Of a DNA stretch of 64,000 nucleotides, positions 17,305 to 25,799 are shown piece by piece. The notes under the pieces were generated by a model, which was not told where the DNA came from, ran no database searches, and saw only the letters and a program-made list of their open reading frames with translations. The stretch lies in the NCBI RefSeq assembly GCF_012641435.1, contig NZ_JABAIJ010000008.1, forward strand, positions 186,001-250,000. The letters are read 5' to 3'. This DNA comes from Rhizobium sp. P38BS-XIX. Lineage in GTDB: Bacteria; Pseudomonadota; Alphaproteobacteria; Rhizobiales; Rhizobiaceae. Within the stretch, counting starts at the first letter, position 1. The number at the start of each line of letters is the position of its first letter. The position numbers were made by a program, and so were the translations under genes.

Positions 17305-18930
17305 TCAGTGTTCAGCAAGCCATGTGCTATAGAAGGACGGACGGCCCACCGCTTCGAAGGCAACGCCCTTCACGTAAGGAGCGCCTGCAAAGACCTGCGG
17401 CTCCTCGAAGAACGGGATGACATAGGCTTGATCGAGCAGATATTCCTGCGCAGCCTTGGCCGCAGCCAATCGCTTGGTGCCATCTGTCTCGGAGGCAACG
17501 GCTTCCAGGATGCCGTTCAGCTTGTCATCCGAGAAGGACGCTTTGGGATTGAGGCCACCCTTCTGCAAAAGAGCGTCCCGATTCTTGGCGTAGAACTGGC
17601 TCTTGATGACGTCGGGATCGGCGCGGCCGACTTCGGCGACCACCAGCGGCGTCTTTGCCGGGTCGACATTATCGGTCACGAGGTTTCCCGAAGTGCCGGC
17701 AAGAACCTGAAGCTTGACGCCGAGCTTTGCCCATTGCTGCGCGACAAGCTGCAAGACGGCCTTGTTTTGCGGCTGCGGCAAGGATTCGTAGACGGCGAGC
17801 GAAAGCGGCTTGCCATCTTTCTGGCGAACGCCATCCGTACCCTTCTTCCAGCCTGCCTCATCCAGAAGTTTTTCGGCAAGAGCCGGGTCGTAAGTCAGCT
17901 TCGACGACAGATCTGTGTAGCCGGCGGCCGCCGAGGAGATGATAGACTTTGCCTGCGGATAATTGGCCGAAAATAGCGTATCGACGATTTCCTTGTTGTT
18001 CGTCGCATGCAGAAGCGCTTGACGAACCTTGATATCGGCAACAAGCGGGTTATCCGGCCGGAAGGCGACGCTGTCGTTCACACCGCGCGTCGGCGCTGCA
18101 TATATCGAAAAGCTTTGATCTGTGACCTGCTTCTCGTCATAGGCCTGTAGCTGGCGGATGAAATCCGCCTGTCCGGAGAGCAGAGCGCCGATGCGGACGC
18201 TGTCCTCGCCCGTGATGATGTATTTGATGCCGTCCAGATAGGCGCGGCCCTCATGCTCCAGCTTGCTCGGACCCCAATTGTAGTCCGCCCGCGCTTTCAA
18301 CGAGAGCTGCTTGCCGAGCGTTTCGCTCTCAACGACAAAAGGACCCGAACCGATGATCTTCGTCGCATCGCCGAGCTGATCAAAGGATAGCGCCAGCGTT
18401 TTCAGCGAGACCAGGCCAGAGCCGATAACGGAGGTTCCCTGCAGAAAGCCGGGCGATGGCTTTTTGAAATAGAATTTGACGGTGGAGGGATCGACGACTT
18501 CGCTGTGATCGTAGTTATTGATCACTTCGGAAACCGGCTGCTTCAGATCCTTGTTGCCAAGACCGAACGTATCGTAATTTTTCGCAACCGCATTGGCATC
18601 GAGCGGTGTGCCGTCCGAGAAGGTCACGCCCTTGCGGATCTTGAACGTATACTCCGTCGCCTCAGCGTTGATCGTCCAGGATTCGGCAATCCATGGCTCG
18701 ATCTCGAGCGTCTTCGGGTTCTGGTAGGTGAGCTTGTCGGTGATCTGGTTGAGCACGCCGCCGTTCGGATAGAAGCCGCCGGCCGGGGGATAAAGGTTCG
18801 TGTGCGCCTGCTGTTCGAGATAGATCAGCGTGCCGCCTTTGACCGGCTGGTCATCCGCAAATGCCAGCGGAGCCGCCGCTAGCCATAGGGTGAGTAAACT
18901 CGCCGCTTTAAGTTTGGCTTTGATGCCCAT
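17305..18930 (-). CDS. Periplasmic peptide-type substrate-binding protein (KPN_01854 family)
   Basis: A 541-residue SBP_bac_5 protein. Residues 1-25 are a signal peptide (MGIKAKLKAASLLTLWLAAAPLAFA), followed by DDQPVKGGTLIYLEQQAHTNLYPPAGGFYPNGG, the opening typical of the KPN_01854 group. Central landmarks are FKIRKGVTFSDGTPLDANAV and VRIGALLSGQADF. ATG 18930 has AGGGG eight bases upstream. It is the first gene of the KPN_0185x-type operon. The ligand is unknown; family members import peptides, nickel or opines, and the operon's monooxygenase argues against a plain peptide. Confidence 0.88.
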   Translation of the reverse strand: MGIKAKLKAASLLTLWLAAAPLAFADDQPVKGGTLIYLEQQAHTNLYPPAGGFYPNGGVLNQITDKLTYQNPKTLEIEPWIAESWTINAEATEYTFKIRKGVTFSDGTPLDANAVAKNYDTFGLGNKDLKQPVSEVINNYDHSEVVDPSTVKFYFKKPSPGFLQGTSVIGSGLVSLKTLALSFDQLGDATKIIGSGPFVVESETLGKQLSLKARADYNWGPSKLEHEGRAYLDGIKYIITGEDSVRIGALLSGQADFIRQLQAYDEKQVTDQSFSIYAAPTRGVNDSVAFRPDNPLVADIKVRQALLHATNNKEIVDTLFSANYPQAKSIISSAAAGYTDLSSKLTYDPALAEKLLDEAGWKKGTDGVRQKDGKPLSLAVYESLPQPQNKAVLQLVAQQWAKLGVKLQVLAGTSGNLVTDNVDPAKTPLVVAEVGRADPDVIKSQFYAKNRDALLQKGGLNPKASFSDDKLNGILEAVASETDGTKRLAAAKAAQEYLLDQAYVIPFFEEPQVFAGAPYVKGVAFEAVGRPSFYSTWLAEH

Positions 18931-18987
18931 TGTGTATGCCCCTGTAGGAAAACGCACATCAACCTACGGCAAACAACTATATATCTA

Positions 18988-19003
18988 TAGAATTTATATT
19001 CTA
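18988..19003. promoter_or_regulatory. AT-rich inverted repeat upstream of the binding-protein operon
   Basis: TAGAAT and ATTCTA are perfect 6-base arms around TTAT, about 58 bases upstream of the start codon at 18930, inside the most AT-rich stretch of this intergenic region. Likely part of the promoter, possibly bound by the LysR protein encoded just upstream (19168-20025). Confidence 0.35.
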
Positions 19004-19167
19004 ATTTCTTTGACGCTTGAGAAACGAACGCTTTGCGGTTTCAACCTTGCGGCGTTGAGGCTGGTGCCTCGTTCCAATAGCATTCTGCGAGAAGAGAAAA
19101 CTGCCTCCTGCAGCACATTGGCTTAGCGTCAATCACGCAAATCGTGATGCATCTGATGACGCCGATG

Positions 19168-20025
19168 TCAGCCGCCATAAATCTCCGCCGCTGCCGACCA
19201 TATCTTCTTTGCCTGCGCGCTGGCTTTCGGAGAGCAATAGAGAGAAAACGTATAGGAAAGAGCCGGATTTGAGCGGACCAGGCGTAACCGTCCCGAGTCG
19301 ATATCCGCATCCACGAGGCTCTTTGGCAAGACACCCCTCCCCTCGCCCGATAGGCAATAGCTTCTGATATCGGCGGCCATATCGTGCTCCAGTTCTTCCG
19401 TCACTGGCAACGCGAACCGGCATTTATGCCAGATCTGGCCGATGTAGGTCCGGCTATTCGACACATGAAGCGGAGCGACTGCTCGCTCGTCCATGGCCGG
19501 AGGCGAGACGACGACGAGGTTTTCCGTGGCGATCTCGACCGATCGCAGAACGGAAAACTCCTGCGCCTGCGGCACCTTGGGATGGCACGTCACCAGCGCC
19601 AGATCGCATTCCGATTTTGCGAGCATCGTTGCGACCGTGTCGTGGTTTGCAAGCCGCGCGACGAAGCTCGCCTGGACAAGGTGCTTTGAAAGCTTGTGTT
19701 TGAACGCGGGAAAGACACTGACCGTGGCGCTATGGGGCATGGCGATGATCGCGGCTCCCTCAGCCGCACTCCATGGCCTGCGTCGCGAGCGAAATGCGTC
19801 CAGTTCGGCAACGACGCCGCGTGCCACGGGGACGAAATCTCGCCCGGCCTGGCTCAGGGAAACCGGCCGGCTTCTGCGATCGATGAGGTCGCAGCCAAGC
19901 CACAATTCGAGCTGGCGCAGGCGTTTACTGAGGTTCGATTGCGTCGTTCCTCGATCCTCGGCGGATTGCGTAAAACTTAGAGTCTCCGCGAAACTCAGAA
20001 AATCGTTCACAATATCAATATTCAT
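19168..20025 (-). CDS. LysR-family transcriptional regulator
   Basis: A 285-residue LysR protein. The HTH is in residues ~5-65: FLSFAETLSFTQSAEDRGTTQSNLSKRLRQLE, then GCDLIDRRSRPVSLSQAG. The effector domain follows, ending SLYCSPKASAQAKKIW. ATG 20025 (MNIDIVNDF) is the family-consistent start; the open frame upstream is spurious. It precedes the KPN_01854-type operon on the same strand (gap 237 bases) and is divergent from the beta-lactamase gene (gap 302 bases). It does not resemble AmpR, so the importer operon is the likelier target. Confidence 0.87.
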   Translation of the reverse strand: MNIDIVNDFLSFAETLSFTQSAEDRGTTQSNLSKRLRQLELWLGCDLIDRRSRPVSLSQAGRDFVPVARGVVAELDAFRSRRRPWSAAEGAAIIAMPHSATVSVFPAFKHKLSKHLVQASFVARLANHDTVATMLAKSECDLALVTCHPKVPQAQEFSVLRSVEIATENLVVVSPPAMDERAVAPLHVSNSRTYIGQIWHKCRFALPVTEELEHDMAADIRSYCLSGEGRGVLPKSLVDADIDSGRLRLVRSNPALSYTFSLYCSPKASAQAKKIWSAAAEIYGG

Positions 20026-20327
20026 AACGTCGCTCGGACCTATCTCGATGCACAAGTCTCGCTCGCGTCTGGGGGCGAGAGAATCGGAGCCTTCGCGTGC
20101 CAAGATGGCTTTTTTGGCTAAAGTCGAATTTGGACTTTCGTGGGCGCAAAATGGAATAGAAAGCCGGCGCGCTTGCATGAACGGTCGCTTTGTATTTTAC
20201 CTCGCTCCGCCGAATGAATGCAGAACAACGAGCATATCTATCCGGCAAGACCGAATGAATAAGTATGTGAGGATGAGGGAAATATTTCGAATAATCCCTA
20301 TTCCCCCGTAATTTCACGAGAGAAACA
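20026..20327. other. 302-base divergent region between LysR and beta-lactamase genes
   Basis: Less GC-rich than its flanks. It holds a 10-base direct repeat CCGAATGAAT at 20210-20219 and 20251-20260 (41 bases apart, about four helical turns) and a 10-base palindrome GAAATATTTC at 20279-20288, 40 bases before the beta-lactamase start. These are plausible regulator sites. No coding region is supported. Confidence 0.4.
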
Positions 20328-21215
20328 ATGGAAATCAGCGTCACGCGCCGATCTGTATTGACGGCTGCGCTATCTGGTGTTGCGATAAGCTTTGCATCGC
20401 GCGCTTTTAGTCAAGAGCAGAAGATCGATATCGTCCCCAAGCTCAAATCGCTCGAGGCGAGGAGCGGCGGAAAATTGGGCGTTGCCGTCCTCGACACGGC
20501 AACAGGTAACACCGTCGGGAACCGACTGGACGAGCATTTCGCTCTCTGCAGCACCTTCAAAGCATTGGTGATCGCCCAGGTTCTCGCCCGCGTGGATCAA
20601 GGGCAAGAGCGTCTCGATCGGCGCATCCATTTCACCGAGCGGGATCTCGTTCTTCCCTATAAGGCGACGAAACCGAATGTTGGCGCGGTCGGCATGACGA
20701 TCGAAGAGCTTTGCAAGGCAGCCGCAACCTATAGCGACAGTACCGCTGCCAATCTCCTGCTGGCGAGCTGCGGCGGCCCTGCCGCGCTGACGGCCTATCT
20801 ACGCTCGATAGGTGACACGATAACGCGTATCGACAAAATAGAGCCTGAACTCAACATCGTTAGATCGGGTGAAGTTCACGACACAACCTCACCCCGCGCC
20901 ATGGCTGAAACCATGAAACGAATTGTTCTCGGCGATGCATTATCCGACCCTTCGCGCCAGAAAATCACGCAGTGGCTAGAGGGTGGCAAAGATGCCGCGA
21001 CTCAGCGACTGCGGGTGGGCCTTCCGGCGGGATGGCGCATCGCAAACAAGCCGGGGACCTGGGAAAGAATATCCACGAACGACGTTGGCGTCATCTGGCC
21101 ATCCCATCGGCCGCCGGTGATCGTCGCTGCTTATCTGGGATACGCACCTGAAACAGTAAAGTCTCAGGAGGCTGTTCTTGCCGATGTTGCCCGGATCGTT
21201 GCTGCAGCGCTGTGA
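20328..21215 (+). CDS. Class A beta-lactamase with variant active-site motifs
   Basis: A 295-residue class A serine beta-lactamase. The N-terminus has a twin-arginine-like signal (VTRRSVLTAALSG...). The active-site motif is STFK at 75-78 preceded by Cys-74, and the omega loop is EPELN (Glu-172 is the general base). TNDVGVIWP near the C-terminus is typical of the family. Two motifs differ: SDN is SDS (136-138) and KTG is KPG (241-243). It hydrolyses beta-lactams in the periplasm; the substitutions may alter or reduce activity. It stands alone with its own promoter region. Confidence 0.88.
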   Translation: MEISVTRRSVLTAALSGVAISFASRAFSQEQKIDIVPKLKSLEARSGGKLGVAVLDTATGNTVGNRLDEHFALCSTFKALVIAQVLARVDQGQERLDRRIHFTERDLVLPYKATKPNVGAVGMTIEELCKAAATYSDSTAANLLLASCGGPAALTAYLRSIGDTITRIDKIEPELNIVRSGEVHDTTSPRAMAETMKRIVLGDALSDPSRQKITQWLEGGKDAATQRLRVGLPAGWRIANKPGTWERISTNDVGVIWPSHRPPVIVAAYLGYAPETVKSQEAVLADVARIVAAAL

Positions 21216-21386
21216 GACTCGACAGCGTCGGTAAAACAGACACTGGAACCCGATAGAGCGCAGCGGCAGATCTCAGATGTTTCCTGCTTCTGCCATGCGC
21301 CATGAGATCAACAGCTCAGTCTGTGCCTGGGCCGCCGGTTCGGGGATATAGAATGAATGTCAATCGAGACCACGCTTTCCGGGTGC

Positions 21387-22082
21387 CTAATAGGCTTTGG
21401 AGGCAATGCGGCCGGATGGTATGTCCAGCAGCTTCAGGCTCCGCTGCAGCCGTTGGATAAAGCTCGCCCTTCCGCTCAGAATGAAGCCGGAAGTCTCGGC
21501 CGCAATGTCGGGAATGACCGCTTCGATCCGTTCGAGATGGGCGTCTTGCGCCTGCCGTTGAAACAGGGATACGTTTTCGATCGCCAGCTTGCCGATGACG
21601 TGGCCGCAATCCTTGGTGTCACCCACCTCAAGATAGGCATGGCATGATCGCGTTGGATTTTCCCGAAGCAACGCCCGGGTCAGGCCGATCGAGGTTTCGT
21701 CGCCGAAGATAGCCACGGAACCGGTCATTGATCGCGCATCCAGTGACGTGCGCGGGCCGAATATGTCGCACATATCCCCCGGCATCGCGTCTAAAGCCCA
21801 ATCGCTTCCCGGCCCATCGCCATGCATGTAGCACAAAATCCGCGTGCGGCCTGCGGCGGCGTCCCATTCGATCGGCGTGTAGGTTCTCGTGACGAATGGC
21901 GCAGCCATGGCGAGCTGCACTTTCTGGCCGGGTATCCAAGTGACATTCCGAAGCGCTGCGCCCTCGAACGTCAGGAGACGGAAACGGCCGGCAATATCCT
22001 CGCACGCCGATACGACGGCGCGTCGCATCAGCAGACGGCGCATCATATCGCTCAGCCGCCCCATGGGTTTGTCCTGCTGCAT
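21387..22082 (-). CDS. Siderophore-interacting FAD protein (ViuB-like)
   Basis: A 231-residue FAD_binding_9/SIP family protein. Residues ~20-75 contain the FAD site with TRTYTPIEWDA (RxYTP motif). Then come MHGDGPGSDWALDAMPGDMCDIFGPR and VAIFGDETSIGLTRALL, the lid and NAD(P)H region. SIPs reduce Fe(III)-siderophores in the cytoplasm to release iron. It is translationally coupled (TAATG) to the methyltransferase gene upstream. There is no siderophore biosynthesis gene in the window; the FecBCDE importer is about 15 kb away. Confidence 0.82.
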   Translation of the reverse strand: MQQDKPMGRLSDMMRRLLMRRAVVSACEDIAGRFRLLTFEGAALRNVTWIPGQKVQLAMAAPFVTRTYTPIEWDAAAGRTRILCYMHGDGPGSDWALDAMPGDMCDIFGPRTSLDARSMTGSVAIFGDETSIGLTRALLRENPTRSCHAYLEVGDTKDCGHVIGKLAIENVSLFQRQAQDAHLERIEAVIPDIAAETSGFILSGRASFIQRLQRSLKLLDIPSGRIASKAY

Positions 22083-22777
22083 TATCGGACCCTCACCGTA
22101 AATTCGTTTCCGCGACCTTCATCGATAGCAAGCGGTTGAGACACATAGCCATTGTCGGGATTGCGGACATAGTCGAGATAATCCGTGTCGAAGGCGTTTT
22201 CGCCGAGAATGACCGAGCCGGGCACCAGAAAGGGCTCGAGCAGCTTCAAGACAGGCAGATAAAGCGAAAAGGCTCCGTCGATCAGCAACACATCGATATC
22301 GCCACCGACATCCGCGAGCGTCTCGAGAGCATCTCCTTCACGGATGTCCACGAGGTCGGAGAAACCCGCGACCTCGATATTGGCGCGTGCGCGCCCTGCC
22401 TTCGATGGCTGAAGTTCGGAGCCGATCAGCTGTCCGCCGCCATTGTCGCGCAGGGCGGCTGCGAGATAAATCGTCGAAATGCCCATCGACGTGCCGAACT
22501 CGACGATCCGCCTTGCATTTCGCGCGCGGGCAATCGTGTAGAGGAAGTGGCCATAGCTCGGCGAAACCGCGAGAAATCGTTCAGCCTGGTCACGATAAAC
22601 CTTGGCATAATCGGCCTTTTCATCGGCAAGCAGTTTCGCGATCACGGTGTCGAGCGTTTCGCCGGAAGCGTCCAGCTCGCTCATGACATCCGCCATGAGG
22701 TCCCGATCGGTAGCGTCCGCCGCCTGATGCAGCGTTTCCAAAGTGCGGCTGACGCGCACATTCTCAAGTGAATTCAC
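22082..22777 (-). CDS. Class I SAM-dependent O-methyltransferase-like protein
   Basis: A 231-residue Methyltransf_24/catechol O-methyltransferase-like protein. Motif I is RIVEFGTSMGISTIYLAAAL (about residue 90). Motif II follows as LIGSELQPSKAGRARANI, then DVLLIDGAFSLYLPVLKLLEPFL. The start is GTG 22777 with AGAGGA seven bases upstream; the ORF extension to 22834 would collide with the divergent AraC promoter. It is coupled to the siderophore-interacting protein. The substrate may be a catechol or hydroxamate, but that is only suggested by the neighbour. Confidence 0.8.
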   Translation of the reverse strand: MNSLENVRVSRTLETLHQAADATDRDLMADVMSELDASGETLDTVIAKLLADEKADYAKVYRDQAERFLAVSPSYGHFLYTIARARNARRIVEFGTSMGISTIYLAAALRDNGGGQLIGSELQPSKAGRARANIEVAGFSDLVDIREGDALETLADVGGDIDVLLIDGAFSLYLPVLKLLEPFLVPGSVILGENAFDTDYLDYVRNPDNGYVSQPLAIDEGRGNEFTVRVR

Positions 22778-22826
22778 GGCATATCCTCTTTGATGATTGG
22801 GCCTTACGGCCGCCGATCGATTTGAT

Positions 22827-23750
22827 ATGCGCATCGGGCCTTGGCGTCATTGCGAAGAATTGCCATACTATTATTCAAATTCGCCAACGCGTTTGTCTCG
22901 GGGAAAGAGCTTGCCGATCCTGAATGAGGCGTCCGATCCTGCCGATTGGATCGAGCCGGACGATGTGCCCAGGCCCGTTGTTTGCTACGGCATCATCCCC
23001 GGCGCCTTCGGCGACATCGAGCTGGATTTCCATCATCATGCCAGGGGCCAGATCCTGCTCGTTCAAAGCGGCGCGCTCACGTGTGACGTGGCGGGCGGCC
23101 TCTGGATCGTGCCGCCGCGCAGCGCGTTTTGGATTCCCGGCGGCACAATGCATGCCATCAAGGCGACCGGCCTGGTCGAAGGATACGGCGCCTTTGTCGC
23201 GCGCGAATTGGGCGCTCGCCTACCCCCGGCCTGTTGCGCCGTCTCCGTGACGCCGTTGCTTCGGGAACTTCTCTTCCGCGCTGCAAACCTGCCGCTGCTA
23301 TACGAGGAAGGCGGCGCCAATTCGCGGCTCATGGACGTGCTTCTCGATGAACTCGTCGCAGCAAAGGTCGAACAATTGCATCTGCCCATGCCGATGGACC
23401 TGCGTCTGCGCAAGATGATCGATCTCATGGTGGCCGAGCCATCCGATCGAAGCACCGCCGATATATGGGCCAAACGCGCCGGTTTGAGCGAACGCAGCCT
23501 ATTGCGGCTGATGACCCGCGAGACGGGAATGAGTTTCGGGCGATGGCGCCAGCAACTGAGCGTCATGTTGGCGGTCAGGTGGCTGGCCAGCGGGAATTCG
23601 ATGCAGCAAGTCGCGATCGATCTGGGCTATGAGAGTGTTCCGAGCTTCGTCACCATGTTTCGCAAGGTCCTTGGCGCGCCACCCGGCCGCTATATGGCGG
23701 AGCGCTATGGAAACTCGGAGCTTCATGTGAGCGGAAGAGCCTGGGCCTGA
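22827..23750 (+). CDS. AraC-family regulator with cupin sensor domain
   Basis: About 307 residues from ATG 22827. An N-terminal cupin (ELDFHHHARGQILLVQSGALTC and IVPPRSAFWIPGGTMHAI) precedes a C-terminal AraC DNA-binding domain (STADIWAKRAGLSERSLLRLM and QQVAIDLGYESVPSFVTMFRKVLG). TTG 22911, with GGGGAAAG upstream and the reading LPILNEASDPADW, is an alternative start that would leave a fuller promoter. It is divergent from the methyltransferase/SIP pair, only 49 bases between starts, so it most likely regulates them. Confidence 0.83.
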   Translation: MRIGPWRHCEELPYYYSNSPTRLSRGKSLPILNEASDPADWIEPDDVPRPVVCYGIIPGAFGDIELDFHHHARGQILLVQSGALTCDVAGGLWIVPPRSAFWIPGGTMHAIKATGLVEGYGAFVARELGARLPPACCAVSVTPLLRELLFRAANLPLLYEEGGANSRLMDVLLDELVAAKVEQLHLPMPMDLRLRKMIDLMVAEPSDRSTADIWAKRAGLSERSLLRLMTRETGMSFGRWRQQLSVMLAVRWLASGNSMQQVAIDLGYESVPSFVTMFRKVLGAPPGRYMAERYGNSELHVSGRAWA

Positions 23751-23861
23751 AACATCAGCGCACGCAAAAAGGCAGCGGCACGGCCGCAAATTGATGCTTT
23801 TCACGCTTGCTGTGCTTGCCGTATCCGTTGACCGATGAGTTGCAGACGCAAGGACACGGTC

Positions 23862-24659
23862 ATGGCAAAGCCCTTCTATTGGAATGAACTCAACACCTAT
23901 GACTTCGTCGGTCTTTCGCCCGATACGACGATCGCAATCCTGCCGATCGCCTCGACCGAACAGCATGGCCCGCACCTGCCGATCGCAACCGATGTCGCGA
24001 TCGCGCAAGGCATGCTCGCGGAGTTGAGGGCCCAGCGTCCTGACGATCTCGATTTTCTCGTGCTGCCGATGCAGGAGATCGGCAAAGCCAACGAACACGT
24101 CCACGGCCCCGGAACGCTGTCGCTGGGTGCGGAACTGCTGATCCCTATGTGGACGGCCATCGGCGCGAAGGTCGCCGAAGCCGGCATTCGCAAGATGGTC
24201 ATCGTCAATTCCCACGGCGGCAATCTCGATATCATGGGCATCGTGGCGCGTGAGCTGCGCGTGCGTTATCAGATGGCGGTGGTCGCCACGCAATGGACCC
24301 GCTTCGGCACACCAGACGGCATGATCAGCGAACACGAGCAGCGCTATGGCATCCACGGCGGCGACGTCGAGACCTCGCTCATGCTGCATTTCCGGCCGGA
24401 ACTCGTGCGCATGGATAAAGCGCAGAATTTCGCGTCAAAGGCGGAATGGATGAAGGAGCACTCCAAGTATCTGCAGCCTTTACCACCGCATTCGCTCGCC
24501 TGGATCGCCCACGATCTTAATCCTAACGGTGTCGTCGGCGATGCAGCCAATGGCACGGCGGAAAAGGGCGCGCTCATCTGCCGTCACGAGGTCGCGGGTT
24601 TCATCGAAATGTTGCGCGATCTCAGAGATTATGCCTTGTCCAACCTCTATTCGAAATAG
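23862..24659 (+). CDS. Creatininase-family amidohydrolase
   Basis: A 265-residue creatininase-superfamily metalloprotein. The motif ILPIASTEQHGPHLPIATD supplies Glu-33, His-35 and Asp-44, and VIVNSHGGN supplies His-118; GIHGGDVETSLML is the other family element (usually HAGxxET). These sites bind two divalent metals. The family includes creatinine and formamide/amide hydrolases; the true substrate is unknown. ATG 23862 is the family start. It precedes, on the opposite strand, the LysR gene with a 13-base overlap of the 3' ends, and is near the NMT1-type importer operon. Confidence 0.85.
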   Translation: MAKPFYWNELNTYDFVGLSPDTTIAILPIASTEQHGPHLPIATDVAIAQGMLAELRAQRPDDLDFLVLPMQEIGKANEHVHGPGTLSLGAELLIPMWTAIGAKVAEAGIRKMVIVNSHGGNLDIMGIVARELRVRYQMAVVATQWTRFGTPDGMISEHEQRYGIHGGDVETSLMLHFRPELVRMDKAQNFASKAEWMKEHSKYLQPLPPHSLAWIAHDLNPNGVVGDAANGTAEKGALICRHEVAGFIEMLRDLRDYALSNLYSK

Positions 24660-25615
24660 GCGGCAGAACGGCTGCGTTCGGAAGGCATGAGGATATGCCC
24701 TTTCCCCTGCAGCTCCTCCACCATGCCTGCCAGCTCCGCGAGCAGATATTCCACGAAAAGGCTTGTGGCAGCGTCCAGCGGTGCCCGCGTGCGGGCAAAC
24801 AGCTTCATCGACTGAGATCGTGAATGCGGCTCCGCGATCGGGCGGAAGACAAGCTCGCCGCGCCGGCATTCCGTAATGACATCGAGCGGATTGAGCAGCG
24901 TCAGGCCCGCCCCGCATTTGACCAGCTGCTTCAACATTTCCGACGCATTGCTCTCCAGCACCGGCTCAACCTGAACCGGCAGCCGCGCAAGCGTGAGGTT
25001 GATGACGTCTCGAAGGCTTGTGCCGGGTTGTGCAAGCAGCAGCCGTTCCTCAACGACATCGGCCAGGTTGATAGGCCCCGTCCCGATCAGGGAGTGGCCG
25101 GGCGGCAGTACCACGCCGATCGGTATGTCGAAATTGCCCAGTGAACGGATGCCCGGCGTTGCGGGAATATTGAAGCCGAGCCCGATGTCGACTTCTCCAG
25201 ACAATACAGGGGCCACCGTCGTCGAGCCGGCGTCATTGCGCAACTGGATGAAAACTCGTGGATGTTCCGAAAGAAATCGCGCAAGGATTTCGGGCAAGGG
25301 ACCGGCCGTCAGGCCGACCGTTGCAACCATCCGGACCTTGCCTGCCTGCTGCATCTTCAGACTGCGAATGCGACCTTCCAGCCTCTCGTAGTTCTTGAGC
25401 ACTTCGCGAATGTGCTCGATGCAGAGCTCTCCCGCCGCCGTCAGCCGCAGGCCTCGCGGCAGCCGCTCGAAAAGCGGCGCGCCCATTTCCTCCTCCAACG
25501 CCAGAATCTGCCGATTGATCGCCGATGACGCTACATTGAGCCTGGCCGCCGCCTTGCGGATCGAGCCGCAGCGAGCAATCTCGTTGATGTATTGAAGTCG
25601 TCTGGAGTGCAACAT
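24647..25615 (-). CDS. LysR-family transcriptional regulator
   Basis: A 322-residue LysR protein. HTH: RRLQYINEIARCGSIRKAAARLNVASSAINRQILALEE, then GAPLFERLPRGLRLTAAGE. The effector domain contains GEVDIGLGFNIPATPG and GAGLTLLNPLDVI. ATG 25615 follows GGGAA; a GTG-like extension adds MGTA. It is divergent from the binding-protein gene of the NMT1 importer (start 25800), so it probably controls that operon and perhaps the creatininase gene with which its 3' end overlaps. Confidence 0.87.
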   Translation of the reverse strand: MLHSRRLQYINEIARCGSIRKAAARLNVASSAINRQILALEEEMGAPLFERLPRGLRLTAAGELCIEHIREVLKNYERLEGRIRSLKMQQAGKVRMVATVGLTAGPLPEILARFLSEHPRVFIQLRNDAGSTTVAPVLSGEVDIGLGFNIPATPGIRSLGNFDIPIGVVLPPGHSLIGTGPINLADVVEERLLLAQPGTSLRDVINLTLARLPVQVEPVLESNASEMLKQLVKCGAGLTLLNPLDVITECRRGELVFRPIAEPHSRSQSMKLFARTRAPLDAATSLFVEYLLAELAGMVEELQGKGHILMPSERSRSAAYFE

Positions 25616-25799
25616 AGCGGTTCCCATTGCTTAATTTTTATCCAGGCCGCACAATTTAGGCACAGAGCCCGGAACAGATGCCAAAAAGGCATCAATGCGC
25701 ACGAATTTTGATGCTTTTCAAAGCGCAACGCAATCGCTCAAATGGAGAAAATGGGCGGCAACAACGACGTCCCATGGCAGATAAGGGGAACAGTCAGCC

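Noticed and set aside
19493..20311. A 272-residue plus-strand open frame overlapping the LysR gene
   Set aside because: Antisense to a well-supported LysR protein, with Ser/Arg-rich random-like sequence.
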